Both the position numbers and the translations under genes were made by a program. From UBA7236 sp044227505 (lineage in GTDB: Bacteria; Bacteroidota; Bacteroidia; Chitinophagales; BACL12), in the NCBI GenBank assembly GCA_044227505.1, contig JBGAWP010000013.1, positions 6,231-70,230 on the forward strand: a stretch of DNA of 64,000 nucleotides, in the 5' to 3' direction. The stretch's first letter is position 1. The number at the start of each line of letters is the position of its first letter. Under the pieces are notes generated by a model. It worked only from the letters and a program-made list of their open reading frames with translations, was not told where the DNA came from and made no database searches. This document shows positions 18,807-28,215 of this stretch, piece by piece.

Positions 18807-19787
18807 ATGGATACTCAAAACTTTAAAAAATCGATCTTGAACAATCAGGAAAAAGCAGTCGGAACAATTACGGGTCTGGCATTAATTGCAGGCCTTGGAT
18901 ATGTATTGTATAAGGTACTACCATATCTTGTTTCCATTTTAGAAAATACATTGTATTCCATTGTGTTATTAGTTGTAATAATCGCATTGGTGACATTTTT
19001 ATGGACCAGCAGAAAATTAATTTGGGTAGCATACCAGCTTTTTATACAAAAATTATGGCGGGCATTAGTAAATACTGACCCTATAGGTGTTATGAAAATA
19101 TCCTTAAAAAAATGGATCAAAAAAAGAGGAGAACTCGAGGGCAGAATTACAGAATTACAAAGTGCAAAAGAAGAATTGGAAATTGTTATGAACGATAATA
19201 TGGAAGGCGCCAATAAATCGTTTGTGGAAGCAAAAAAAGCACAGGAAAAAGGATATAAAGATCAGGCAGTAATTAAATCTGTTTCTGCCAATCGCAAAAA
19301 AATGAGCAACGAGCAATTGTTGCCGCGTTTTCATGCACTGGATAAAGCATTGATCTTTTTGAAAAGACTGAGCGATCAGTGGAAAGTGGAAATTGAATTA
19401 CTGGATGAGGATATACAGATAAGAAGCCGTGATCTGAAAATATTAAAAAAGACAGCCAGTGCCTTAAAATCTGCTCAAAGTGTATTGGAGGGAAATCCTG
19501 ATGATCTTGCTATGCAGCAATTAGCTGTTGAGGCATACGCGCAGCAGGTAAGTGAAAATGTTGCCAATATTTCCCGTTTTATGGAAAAGGGAAAGAACTG
19601 GATGTCGAGTGCCGATATACAGGAAGCGATAATGACGGATGAAGGAATAAAACTATTAGACAGCTATAATGAACAAACCTTTAAGGAATTAACTGACTTC
19701 AACCGCAAATTGCAGTTACCTGTTGCCGGAACCACCTTAGTAACGGCTGGTGACGAAACAATGGATGCATTTAAACATTTAAAATAA
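18807..19787 (+). CDS. Membrane-anchored coiled-coil protein, PspA/ESCRT-III-like in layout
   Basis: 326 residues. Two membrane spans at ~20-41 and ~47-68 are followed by a long helical region: ~92 (NTDPIGVMKISLKKWIKK) to 240 in charged heptads, then a second helical part to ~300. The opening of the soluble part (a D-P-x-x-x-M-K-like start of a long helical hairpin) recalls PspA/IM30, but I cannot prove homology by eye. It probably lies at the inner membrane with the coiled coil in the cytoplasm. Co-transcribed with the genes on either side (5 and 25 bp). Confidence 0.65.
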   Translation: MDTQNFKKSILNNQEKAVGTITGLALIAGLGYVLYKVLPYLVSILENTLYSIVLLVVIIALVTFLWTSRKLIWVAYQLFIQKLWRALVNTDPIGVMKISLKKWIKKRGELEGRITELQSAKEELEIVMNDNMEGANKSFVEAKKAQEKGYKDQAVIKSVSANRKKMSNEQLLPRFHALDKALIFLKRLSDQWKVEIELLDEDIQIRSRDLKILKKTASALKSAQSVLEGNPDDLAMQQLAVEAYAQQVSENVANISRFMEKGKNWMSSADIQEAIMTDEGIKLLDSYNEQTFKELTDFNRKLQLPVAGTTLVTAGDETMDAFKHLK

Positions 19788-19812
19788 TTAATCGAACCAT
19801 AAATAAAATCAC

Positions 19813-21630
19813 ATGAACTTCTGGAACCGTTTAGGTTGGCTTGGAAAAACATTTATTCTTTGTATCATTTTTGTTCCGTTATTTATTTTCGGGAGAAAAT
19901 ATTTATATGAAAAGGGAATAATCGGAAAAGATACAACCGAATCCATCACATTGGATAAGGTAGATGAGGATAAAAATAAAACACTTTCCACCATTCCCTC
20001 CAATTATAAAACTGTGGGCTTAAAAATGCTGCCTTTACCAAGCCGGGAACTTGCAAATAGTTCTGGTCGCCCTTCGTTTAAATATTTAGGTATGGCATGG
20101 AATGCTCAGGCTCCTATTGCATACGCAAATGGTGGTTCAAGAACTACCAAAGGAAGTCTGATGGATCAGGCAGGAATTAATTTTGAATTTGTACGCCAGG
20201 ATAGTTACGATAAAATGAAGGAAGGATTATTGGATTTTGCCGCATCCTATAAAAATAATCCCAACACAACAGAAGGAGCACAATTGGTTGCAATTATGGG
20301 TGATGGACTCGCAACCTTTGCACCGGATCTCAATAATAAATTAAAACAAATTGATCCTTCCTATGGATTAAAAGGATTTTATGTTCCGGGTTTTTCTTAT
20401 GGGGAAGATAAATTTATCGGACCTTTTATGTGGCGCATTACTCCTGATAGTGCAAAGGGTGGTACTTGTGTAGTTTATCCAAAAGATGGCGATCACAATA
20501 TTGCAATTAAATGGGCTTCTGATAATGGTATAGCTGTAAATCCGGATTTTACAACCTATGATCCAAATGCTTTAAATTTTACCAGTGCTGACGATTTTTT
20601 AGATGCTGCGCGTAAATTTCAAAATAAAAATTCTTACACTATCGAAAGAGATGAAGTAGTTAACGGTAAAAAAACCGGCCGCACCGTTAAAAAACAAATT
20701 GATGCGGTAGCAACATGGACTCCTGCCGATGTAGATATTTTCACAAAAATGAGTGATGATATTGTTACCTTATTATCAACACGTGAAAATTCACAGCAAA
20801 TGCCTTGTTTAATGATCGGATTAAATAAACATCTGGAAGCAAACAGAGGTGCGGTGGAAAAAATGATCTATGCTATTTCACAAGGCGGTGATCAGGTGAA
20901 ATCGTTTGATGCAGCGCTTACAAAGGCATCAGAAATACAGGCTGATATCTACCAGGCTGAAAATGCGGAATACTGGAAAAAATATTTTATTGGGGTGAGT
21001 TATAAAACACAACAAGGTCGTACTGTATTATTAGGCGGATCTCGTGCTGCAAATCTTGCAGATAATGCGGAAACTTTCGGATTATTGCCGGGTACTCCAA
21101 ACAGATACGCAGATGTATATAATTTATTTGCCGGATTTATGTCGAAACTTTATCCGCAGGATCTACCTGAAGTGGTGGATGTAAATACATTAGTTGATCT
21201 TTCCTTTTTAAGATCTGTTTATGAGCAACACAAGAGCAATCTTACTTCACCGGATAAGGCAGATATCAGTGCTGGTGAGATAGTGGAAGAATTTGGAAGA
21301 AAAGATTATTCCATCGAATTTAATTCGGGAAGTTCTGAGTTTACCGCTACAGGTTTAAAAACTTTAGAAGATCTGTATTTATCATTAAGTGTAAGTGATA
21401 TGAAAATTCAGATAAGCGGTCATACCGACAGTGATGGTGAAGAGGGAAGTAATATGGAACTTTCGCAGCGAAGAGCCGATGCTGTTAAATATTGGCTGAT
21501 ACGAAAAAAAATTAATCCGGAACGTTTTACAAGTGTGATAGGATATGGCGAAGCTCAACCTAAAGCGGATAATTCCACAGTTGCCGGAAAAGCTAAAAAT
21601 CGCCGTGTTGAAATTGTAACAGGAAAATAA
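19813..21630 (+). CDS. Membrane-tethered solute-binding-like protein fused to a C-terminal OmpA domain
   Basis: 605 residues. An uncleaved-looking N-terminal membrane anchor lies at ~10-28 (GKTFILCIIFVPLFIFG). Residues ~70-480 look like a periplasmic binding protein of the SBP-2/NMT1-like type (FKYLGMAWNAQAPIAYANGG near the start), interrupted by a lysine-rich segment at ~275-300. Residues ~490-605 form an OmpA peptidoglycan-binding domain (IQISGHTDSDGEEG, LSQRRADAVKYWL, AKNRRVEIV). The fusion would join a binding domain facing the ABC permease to the cell wall. It lies directly before an ABC permease and ATPase, and a strong terminator follows its stop, so it may be expressed at a higher level than the transporter. 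Confidence 0.8.
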   Translation: MNFWNRLGWLGKTFILCIIFVPLFIFGRKYLYEKGIIGKDTTESITLDKVDEDKNKTLSTIPSNYKTVGLKMLPLPSRELANSSGRPSFKYLGMAWNAQAPIAYANGGSRTTKGSLMDQAGINFEFVRQDSYDKMKEGLLDFAASYKNNPNTTEGAQLVAIMGDGLATFAPDLNNKLKQIDPSYGLKGFYVPGFSYGEDKFIGPFMWRITPDSAKGGTCVVYPKDGDHNIAIKWASDNGIAVNPDFTTYDPNALNFTSADDFLDAARKFQNKNSYTIERDEVVNGKKTGRTVKKQIDAVATWTPADVDIFTKMSDDIVTLLSTRENSQQMPCLMIGLNKHLEANRGAVEKMIYAISQGGDQVKSFDAALTKASEIQADIYQAENAEYWKKYFIGVSYKTQQGRTVLLGGSRAANLADNAETFGLLPGTPNRYADVYNLFAGFMSKLYPQDLPEVVDVNTLVDLSFLRSVYEQHKSNLTSPDKADISAGEIVEEFGRKDYSIEFNSGSSEFTATGLKTLEDLYLSLSVSDMKIQISGHTDSDGEEGSNMELSQRRADAVKYWLIRKKINPERFTSVIGYGEAQPKADNSTVAGKAKNRRVEIVTGK

Positions 21631-21650
21631 GCTATTAATTATATAATTTT

Positions 21651-21680
21651 AAGGCAGGCATTTTGCCTGCCTTTTTTTTT
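21651..21680 (+). terminator. Rho-independent terminator inside the ABC/OmpA cluster
   Basis: AAGGCAGGCA-TTT-TGCCTGCC followed by nine T. Textbook structure 20 bp after the OmpA-fusion stop and 20 bp before the permease ATG. It should reduce read-through into the transporter genes. Confidence 0.88.
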
Positions 21681-21699
21681 GAAAACAATGTTTTAGAAC

Positions 21700-22494
21700 A
21701 TGAAAAAGATCAAAACACTTTTTACACCGTTCGCAAAACCTGACAGGTCAAGTATACTGGTCATGGTTGGAATTCAGTTGATACTGTTTATTACCTGGTG
21801 GTTCATTGCTGCTCCGGATATTATTCCGAATCCGATTGAAATTTTAAATGCGTTTGGCCAGCTGACAAGTGAACGCGATCTGTTGGGTGAATTATTTACT
21901 TCAGCATGGTTGTGCGTAAAAGCAATGTTTATTGCAACAGCAATAGGATTGGTTTTGTCGTACAGCGTTGTGATTCCATTCTTTCGCCCTTTTGTAATTT
22001 ATATTGTTTCACAAGCGCGGTTTTTAACTTTGGTGGGATTTGGATTTATTATTTTATTATATACGCATACCGCAGAAGAATATAAAACTGCATTGTTGAT
22101 TTTTGGAATATTGCCCTACTTTGTTACCGGAATGGCAAGTGAAGTGGATTCCATGGAATGGCAAAAATATAGTTATGCCCGTACGCTTCGCATGAGTAAC
22201 TGGCAGGCTTTATATCATGTGGTAATAAGAGGAATGTTGCACAGGGCGTTGGAAATATTAAGACAAAATTTTGCCATTGCATGGATGATGATAACAATGG
22301 TGGAAAGCGCAAACAGAGAAAATGGCGGAATAGGTGCATTGCTTGTTGATCAGAATAGATTTGCCGGTAATTTTAATGGCGTGTTCGCTATTCAATTTGC
22401 AATTTTATTAATGGGTATTCTTATTCACGTATTAATTGGGATCATAAGCAGAAAATTATTTCCCTATGCTTATATGAAATTGAATAAAAAATAA
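21700..22494 (+). CDS. ABC transporter permease, NitT/TauT (SsuC-like) type
   Basis: 264 residues with about six membrane spans. The cytoplasmic EAA-like loop is readable around 160-185 (YARTLRMSNWQALYHVVIRG), the ATPase-contact motif of BPD_transp_1 permeases. An opening like APDIIPNPIEILNAF is typical of nitrate/sulfonate/taurine permeases. It is 9 bp before its ATPase. The partner binding protein is most likely the OmpA-fused protein upstream, as no stand-alone binding protein is present. Confidence 0.88.
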   Translation: MKKIKTLFTPFAKPDRSSILVMVGIQLILFITWWFIAAPDIIPNPIEILNAFGQLTSERDLLGELFTSAWLCVKAMFIATAIGLVLSYSVVIPFFRPFVIYIVSQARFLTLVGFGFIILLYTHTAEEYKTALLIFGILPYFVTGMASEVDSMEWQKYSYARTLRMSNWQALYHVVIRGMLHRALEILRQNFAIAWMMITMVESANRENGGIGALLVDQNRFAGNFNGVFAIQFAILLMGILIHVLIGIISRKLFPYAYMKLNKK

Positions 22495-22503
22495 TACTGC
22501 AAT

Positions 22504-23382
22504 ATGTTTGAAAACAGAGTGATACAAAAAACGATACTTCGCATAAAAGGTGTTTCCAAATCTTTTGGGTTGAATACAGTATTAAAAAATATTAATGGCG
22601 AAATTTATGATGTTCGCAGGCCAGGTCAGATCCAAGGGCAAATATGTTCCATTTTGGGGCCTTCCGGTATTGGCAAAACAACTTTATTTGAAATTATTTC
22701 CGGTGTTATCAAACCGGATTCCGGTGAAGTGCTTGTGGCAAATGAAAAACTGATCGAAACAGAACCTGATTCCGAAAAATATTTAATGCCAAATAAGGCA
22801 GGAACCATTGGAGTAGTATATCAAAATTATCCTTTATTCGAACACTTAAGTGTTTACGATAATTTGCATATTGGAGCAAAACAAGGAGGTATTAAAGGAA
22901 AAGAAGCGGATACCAAAATTCTGAATTATCTGGATAAATTCAACCTGCGCGAACATGCAAGAAAATATCCCGTGCAATTATCAGGAGGGCAGCGACAACG
23001 TGTAGCTATTGCACAACAATTATTGTGCAGTACCAATATCCTTTTAATGGATGAACCCTTTTCCGGCCTTGATCCAAAAGCAAAAGCGGAAGTGTGCAAC
23101 AGTATAATTGAACTTGCAGCGTCTGATGAATATATTACTATCATTGTTGTAACGCATGATATTATTTCTGCAGCAGCTATTTCAGATGCAATTTGGCTAA
23201 TGGGCAAAAATCGCGATAACAAAGGTGAACTCACCGGTGGAGCAAGCATACAAAATTTTTATAACCTTGTTGAACTCGGCCTCGCATGGCGCCCCGATAT
23301 CCGGAAAGATAAAGCCTTTCATGAATTTGTGGAGTCAATGGAAAATCTTTTCCCGTTACTGGCAGGGGATAAGATTAAATAA
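22504..23382 (+). CDS. ABC transporter ATP-binding protein, NitT/TauT type
   Basis: 292 residues. Walker A GPSGIGKTTL (~52-61), Q-loop VVYQNYPLF, signature LSGGQRQRVAIAQQL, Walker B ILLMDEPFSGLDPKA and the His switch VVTHD are all intact. It has a ~40-residue extension after the catalytic core (after WLMGKNRD) that is not needed for ATP hydrolysis. The enzyme energises the permease encoded 9 bp upstream. Confidence 0.93.
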   Translation: MFENRVIQKTILRIKGVSKSFGLNTVLKNINGEIYDVRRPGQIQGQICSILGPSGIGKTTLFEIISGVIKPDSGEVLVANEKLIETEPDSEKYLMPNKAGTIGVVYQNYPLFEHLSVYDNLHIGAKQGGIKGKEADTKILNYLDKFNLREHARKYPVQLSGGQRQRVAIAQQLLCSTNILLMDEPFSGLDPKAKAEVCNSIIELAASDEYITIIVVTHDIISAAAISDAIWLMGKNRDNKGELTGGASIQNFYNLVELGLAWRPDIRKDKAFHEFVESMENLFPLLAGDKIK

Positions 23383-23435
23383 TTATTATAGATCAATCAT
23401 TTTAATTTCAAGTTTTAATATTAATAGGACTTTAC

Positions 23436-23456
23436 CCGTGTATAATTTTTACACGG
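23436..23456 (+). terminator. Hairpin downstream of the ABC ATPase gene
   Basis: CCGTGTA-TAATTTT-TACACGG, a 7-bp perfect stem 54 bp after the stop. No T-run follows, so as a terminator it is weak; it may instead protect the 3' end. Confidence 0.4.
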
Positions 23457-23693
23457 ATAAATAATTGAAATTAATTTGTAAATTCGGATCAAATAATTAT
23501 TTTTATAGAGTTAAATATATCAGTGATATAATTTGAAGACTAACTGATAAAAAAGTGAATTTATATTAATAGCCGGAATCGAAAAAATTAGATTTAATTA
23601 TTGCGAAATGTGCATTGTGTTAAATTCAAATTATTATTAATTGGATATCTCTCTCCAAACCGGTTTAACGGAGTCGGATATGGGCCTCAGCAG

Positions 23694-23893
23694 GCAGCTT
23701 TAATGTCACTTATGCGCCGCCACAGCACAGCAATAGCACCAATGATTGTATGATTTGAGCGAAAATAAGCGCCACCATTTTGAAAAGAACTAACTTAATA
23801 CAAACTGAAATATACCATTGGAACCAGAAATTATAACTTAGTTGTGGCGCCTTTTTCGCTCCGGGTGGCAAGCAATAGTGACATTTAAGCTGC
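23694..23893. repeat. 200-bp nested inverted repeat, MITE-like or structured RNA
   Basis: Outer arms: 23694-23722 (GCAGCTTTAATGTCACT onwards) and 23865-23893 match as reverse complements with few mismatches. Inner arms: 23758-23775 (AGCGAAAATAAGCGCCAC) and 23844-23860 also pair. The left side has ~35 extra nt between its arms. The GC content of the arms stands out from the AT-rich surroundings. It has no coding sense and no recognisable transposase end. Confidence 0.7.
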
Positions 23894-24230
23894 ATGGTGA
23901 AGCCCTTGTTTTTTGGTGCTACCTTTTTAACAAGAAAAAGGTAGCAAATTTGATCTATTCGTGAATAACTAATCGAAGCGAGATTTTGAGATTAAATATA
24001 AAACCGAATTTTTATTGATAATATAATTGTCATAAATTGATAGTAATTTCTCTGAAAATGAAAACATCCCGATAAAATTCCTTATAAAATAAAAATTGGT
24101 AATACTCAATGAAATAATAAGCTGGAAAACAAATTGTAATTCTTCTTATCCGCTTTCGATGTTATTAAGGCTTTCCTAGGCTTATAAATTCTTTAAAACA
24201 ATCGCTTATGTAACCAAATAATCCCACCAT

Positions 24231-24929
24231 ATGTTTCCCTTAAAAATGTTTAACGAGGTATGCGACGTTATCTATCCCAACCTTTGTCTTGCCTGTAGTG
24301 CACCCCTCAACAAAAATGAAAAGATCATTTGTATCAAATGTCAGATCAGTTTGCCCAAAACCGATCATGCGGAATACGCTGATAACCCGATTGCAAAAAA
24401 GTTTTGGGGAAAGGTGCCCATTGAAAGAGCTATGGCACTTTATCATTTTCACAAATCAGGGCGCATTCAGCATTTAATGCATGCATTAAAATACAAAGGA
24501 AGAAAAGATGTTGGTTTGCGTTTGGGTAATTTATTGGGATATCAAATAAAACAATTTCATTTATTTCCCGATATTGATTTTATTACAGCCGTGCCTCTTC
24601 ATAAGGAAAAAGAAAAAAAACGCGGCTACAATCAAAGTGCAGTTATTGGTGAAGGGTTGAGTGAGGTGTTGGCAATTCCATTTAATGCAAACATTTTGCA
24701 GCGAAATATTTATACCGATACACAAACTAAAAAATCGCGATTGGAACGATGGGAAAATGTAAAGTCAATTTTCGAACCCGGTGATATCGAACTTATTCGC
24801 AACAAACATATTTTAATTGTTGATGATGTAATTACAACAGGATCAACATTAGAATCTTGCGCTGTTTCACTCACGAATATCGAGGGGGTTAAGGTGAGTA
24901 TTGCAGCTATTGCACATGCTGAAATGTAG
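24231..24929 (+). CDS. comF: ComF family protein, phosphoribosyltransferase-like
   Basis: 232 residues. An N-terminal zinc-ribbon (CLACSAPL at ~19-26 and CIKC at ~34-37) precedes the phosphoribosyltransferase domain, whose PRPP loop ILIVDDVITTGSTLESC lies near 195-211. AVPLHKEKEKKRGYNQS is the family's conserved central block. ComF is needed for DNA uptake in competent bacteria, where it is thought to act on incoming single-stranded DNA; in others its role is unclear. It converges with the gene at 24946, 16 bp away. Confidence 0.93.
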   Translation: MFPLKMFNEVCDVIYPNLCLACSAPLNKNEKIICIKCQISLPKTDHAEYADNPIAKKFWGKVPIERAMALYHFHKSGRIQHLMHALKYKGRKDVGLRLGNLLGYQIKQFHLFPDIDFITAVPLHKEKEKKRGYNQSAVIGEGLSEVLAIPFNANILQRNIYTDTQTKKSRLERWENVKSIFEPGDIELIRNKHILIVDDVITTGSTLESCAVSLTNIEGVKVSIAAIAHAEM

Positions 24930-24945
24930 CTGACATTTTAGAGTG

Positions 24946-25341
24946 TCATTCCACACCGCTGTATCCAAAAAAGCCGAGGTATCCTACCAATAATCCTCCA
25001 AAAAATGTAAAAAGTATAGCGATGGCCAATCCCATAGCAAAAAATACAGGGCCTATATATTTTATCTGAGTATCAAAATTATTTGCCTTGCGAAGCAGGT
25101 ACTCTGCTATCCAGCTGCTTGTATAAATTATATTGGCTGCGATACCATAGGTAAAAGCAATGATACACAGTTTAATTATATCCATTTCAAAACCGGCTAT
25201 CCAACAAATAAGAATGCTCGTTAGTCCTGAAACTCCGATCATAATATTAAATGCCAGACGGCGTTCGCCCCACCAATAAATAATTTCTTTAAAAGTGGTT
25301 GGTTGTTTTTCCTGTAGAAATAGTTTGTAAAAAAATTGCAT
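24946..25341 (-). CDS. Small membrane protein of unknown function
   Basis: 131 residues from the ATG at 25341. After a soluble N-terminus (FKEIIYWWGERRLAFN) come four probable spans (~32-50, 53-72, 92-112 and the C-terminal ~112-128). No motif I recognise. It sits downstream of the acyl-CoA ligase on the same strand (52-bp gap) and may be co-transcribed with it. Confidence 0.7.
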   Translation of the reverse strand: MQFFYKLFLQEKQPTTFKEIIYWWGERRLAFNIMIGVSGLTSILICWIAGFEMDIIKLCIIAFTYGIAANIIYTSSWIAEYLLRKANNFDTQIKYIGPVFFAMGLAIAILFTFFGGLLVGYLGFFGYSGVE

Positions 25342-25393
25342 ACATATAAATTTAAAGGTGAATTTAAACTTTTGTATTTTAATATCGGTAATA

Positions 25394-27049
25394 TTATTGC
25401 CAGATCACATCAGGTTTTACATCAAACCATTTTTCATATTCTGTTTGAAATAATTTTTCAACTTCATTGCGTTTAATTTTCATGGAAGGAGTTAACAAGT
25501 CGTTTAAAATGGTCCATTCATTTTGAATTACCACTACCTTTTCAATTTTTTCAAATGAATCTAAGGTATTGTTTATTTCATTTTTAGAATCCAATAAACT
25601 TTTTTCCACTTCCTCCTTCGTTTTCTTTTTTCCAAGCTCAGAAAGTGTTACCAACACAATTGGCTGGGGTAAAGCATATCCAACAACAAGAGCCTGGCCA
25701 ATATCAGTATTTGAAGAAAATTTCATTTCAATTGGCATTGGAGCCACATATTTGCCCTTGCTTGTTTTAAATAATTCTTTTACTCTTCCTGTTATTGTTA
25801 AAAATCCATCACTGTCTATTGAACCCTTATCCCCTGTTTTAAAATATCCGTCTTCAGTAAATGCTTCTTTCGACAAAACTTCTTCCTTATAATAACCCAA
25901 CATTAAACCTGCATGTTTAATTAATATTTCACCTTGCTCACTAAGTTTAATATCAACATAGGGAAATCGCAATCCAACGCTTCCTATTCTGTTTTTATCT
26001 TTCAAATTCGTGTGACTGTAACAACAATCTTCCGTCATTGCATATGCCTGCTGAATTTTTATATCTAATTTCCAGAACCAATTAATAAGATCAACAGGAA
26101 TAGGTGCAGCTCCGGAAAAACACTGTTCTGCTTTTGAAAGACCAAGAGCGGCTTTTATTTTCTTTTTTACAATATTTTTTAATACAGGAATTTTCAGATA
26201 GAGGTCCAGTTTTTTCTGTGGCATTTTTTCCAGAATTTTCTCCTGAAATTTTGACCATATCCTGGGAACTGCTAAAAACAGGGTAGGAGATGTTTCCTGT
26301 AAATTTTTAGGAAAGGTTTCCAGACTTTCAGCAAAAGATACTTGCCCTCCTGTATATAAACTGCCGATCTCAATTAATAATCGCTCTGCAATATGACACA
26401 TCGGCAAATAGGAAAAGAAAGAAGCGGTATTATCTACACCCAAAGTTGGAAATGCATTTTCAGCGGCAAAGGCAAAATTGTAAAACGAATGCATTACCCC
26501 TTTTGGAACTCCGGTGGTTCCGCTCGTGTACATAATAGAACATAGGTTTTCTATTGGAAATGTAGGGTTGTTTGAAATTGGTTCTTGTGAAGCAATAATA
26601 TCATCCCAATTTTTGAATTCTGTAATACCATAAAAGGGATAGGCAATACAGGGTAAATTTTCAGGGACACCGGGCTTTAAATAAGCCCAGTCGTCTAATT
26701 TTCCTACAAACAACAATTTGCTTTCACTGTGCAAAAGGATCTGTTTAACGGTTCCGGGCGACATATTGGGATACATCGGCACGGAAACATATCCGGCCAT
26801 CCATATCGCATAGTCGCTTAGCATCCAGTGGACGCAATTTTTGGAAAGTATAGCAATGCGGGTTCCCGGTTCAAAATTCAGCGATTTTAAGTATGCTGCC
26901 ATCCGCCGTATCTGATCGCCGCATTGAGCCCAGGTGTAGTTGTGCCATACGCCATCAATGGGCTGCCGAAGGTATAATTTTTCAGGTTGTAACTTTTCCC
27001 ATTTATAAAATGTTTCTAACGGGGCATTAATCTTCATGTCTGGTTTCAT
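25394..27049 (-). CDS. Long-chain acyl-CoA ligase (AMP-forming)
   Basis: 551 residues from the ATG at 27049 (MKPDMKINAPLE); the open frame continues upstream to 27139, but those 30 residues do not look like the family and would run into the divergent thiL promoter. ATP/AMP motif IMYTSGTTGVPKGV lies near 165-178, the second motif AYAMTEDC near 320 and GYFKTGDKGSIDSDGFLTITGR near 395. It activates fatty acids to acyl-CoA at the inner membrane. Divergent from thiL with 128 bp between starts. Confidence 0.92.
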   Translation of the reverse strand: MKPDMKINAPLETFYKWEKLQPEKLYLRQPIDGVWHNYTWAQCGDQIRRMAAYLKSLNFEPGTRIAILSKNCVHWMLSDYAIWMAGYVSVPMYPNMSPGTVKQILLHSESKLLFVGKLDDWAYLKPGVPENLPCIAYPFYGITEFKNWDDIIASQEPISNNPTFPIENLCSIMYTSGTTGVPKGVMHSFYNFAFAAENAFPTLGVDNTASFFSYLPMCHIAERLLIEIGSLYTGGQVSFAESLETFPKNLQETSPTLFLAVPRIWSKFQEKILEKMPQKKLDLYLKIPVLKNIVKKKIKAALGLSKAEQCFSGAAPIPVDLINWFWKLDIKIQQAYAMTEDCCYSHTNLKDKNRIGSVGLRFPYVDIKLSEQGEILIKHAGLMLGYYKEEVLSKEAFTEDGYFKTGDKGSIDSDGFLTITGRVKELFKTSKGKYVAPMPIEMKFSSNTDIGQALVVGYALPQPIVLVTLSELGKKKTKEEVEKSLLDSKNEINNTLDSFEKIEKVVVIQNEWTILNDLLTPSMKIKRNEVEKLFQTEYEKWFDVKPDVIWQ

Positions 27050-27177
27050 ACTTCGTCGTTTGCTTGAGCTGTGGTGCCAAACCGGCCTCAAAACACTAAG
27101 ATAATACGAAGTATAACATTTTGTTAAATCTTTATGCAATTTTACAGTTTAAATCGATAGAAACAGACCTTTTTATT

Positions 27178-28215
27178 ATGGACGAACAAAACGACAGAAC
27201 CGAAATATCCTCCCTGGGAGAATTTAAGCTGATTGACCAACTGACCAAAAATTTTGAAATAAATAATATTTCAACGGTTAAAGGAATTGGCGATGATGCG
27301 GCAATAATCGACAATGCAGGAAAATTAACCGTGGTTACTACCGATATGTTGGTGGAAGGAGTACATTTTGATATGATGTACACACCACTTTTACATCTCG
27401 GATATAAATGTATAGCAGTAAATGTGAGTGATATTTATGCAATGAACGCAACACCAAATCAGGTTACAGTATCACTTGCAATTTCCAACAGATTTTCTGT
27501 GGAGGCGTTGGAAGAATTATACGAAGGAATTTTTCACGCCTGCGAATATTATGGAGTTGATCTTGTTGGTGGAGATACAACAACGAGTATTAAAGGATTA
27601 ATTATTTCCGTTACGGCAATTGGTGATGCCAATGAGGGAGAAATTGTATATAGAAGTGGTGCAAAAGAAGAAGATCTTATTTGCGTAAGTGGCGATCTCG
27701 GTGCTGCGTATTTAGGATTACAAATGTTGGAAAGAGAAAAAAAAATATATCTCGAAAATCCGAATATCCAACCCGACCTGGAAAATAAAAAACACCTTAT
27801 CGGAAAATTTTTAAAACCCGAAGCGCGAAAAGATATTATTCAATTTTTTAAAGATAATGATATCCTGCCAACTGCGATGATAGATGTATCGGATGGTTTA
27901 TCCTCTGAAATATTGCATATCTGCGATAAAAGCGATTGCGGCGCAATTATTTATGAAAATCAGATTCCAATGTCGGATGAGTCGATAGAACAAGCATCAA
28001 AATTTAATCTCGATCCAACAATTTGTGCATTAAATGGGGGAGAGGATTATGAATTATTATTTACCATAAATCCAAATGACGCCGAAAAAATTGCTCAAAA
28101 TAATAATATCTCCATCATTGGAAAAATTGTCCCAAAACAAAATGGAACTTTTATTAAAACGAAGAATGATAATTTGTTTAAGCTGAAAGCGCAGGGATGG
28201 GATTCTTTTAAATGA
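27178..28215 (+). CDS. thiL: Thiamine-monophosphate kinase
   Basis: 345 residues from the ATG at 27178; the frame is open upstream to 27121 but that part lies in the promoter region. AIRS-fold motifs: GIGDDAAII (~37-45), TDMLVEGVHFD (~55-65), GGDTTTS (~135) and MIDVSDGLSSEI (~237). ThiL phosphorylates thiamine monophosphate to the active diphosphate, the last step of thiamine synthesis. No other thi gene is in the window. Its stop codon TGA is the first triplet of a TGAGTAA heptad array. Confidence 0.93.
   Translation: MDEQNDRTEISSLGEFKLIDQLTKNFEINNISTVKGIGDDAAIIDNAGKLTVVTTDMLVEGVHFDMMYTPLLHLGYKCIAVNVSDIYAMNATPNQVTVSLAISNRFSVEALEELYEGIFHACEYYGVDLVGGDTTTSIKGLIISVTAIGDANEGEIVYRSGAKEEDLICVSGDLGAAYLGLQMLEREKKIYLENPNIQPDLENKKHLIGKFLKPEARKDIIQFFKDNDILPTAMIDVSDGLSSEILHICDKSDCGAIIYENQIPMSDESIEQASKFNLDPTICALNGGEDYELLFTINPNDAEKIAQNNNISIIGKIVPKQNGTFIKTKNDNLFKLKAQGWDSFK

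Larger units (their letters stand above)
23383..24230 (+). other. 848-bp gene-free region between the ABC cluster and comF
   Basis: No reading frame here has coding character. It holds the hairpin at 23436-23456 and a large nested inverted repeat at 23694-23893; the rest (23457-23690 and 23900-24230) is plain AT-rich sequence in which I see nothing. Confidence 0.6.

Noticed and set aside
23710..23895. 61-residue reverse-strand frame
   Set aside because: Lies wholly within the nested inverted repeat and has no coding character.
27049..27139. 30-residue N-terminal extension of the acyl-CoA ligase
   Set aside because: It has no family similarity and lies in the shared promoter region with thiL.
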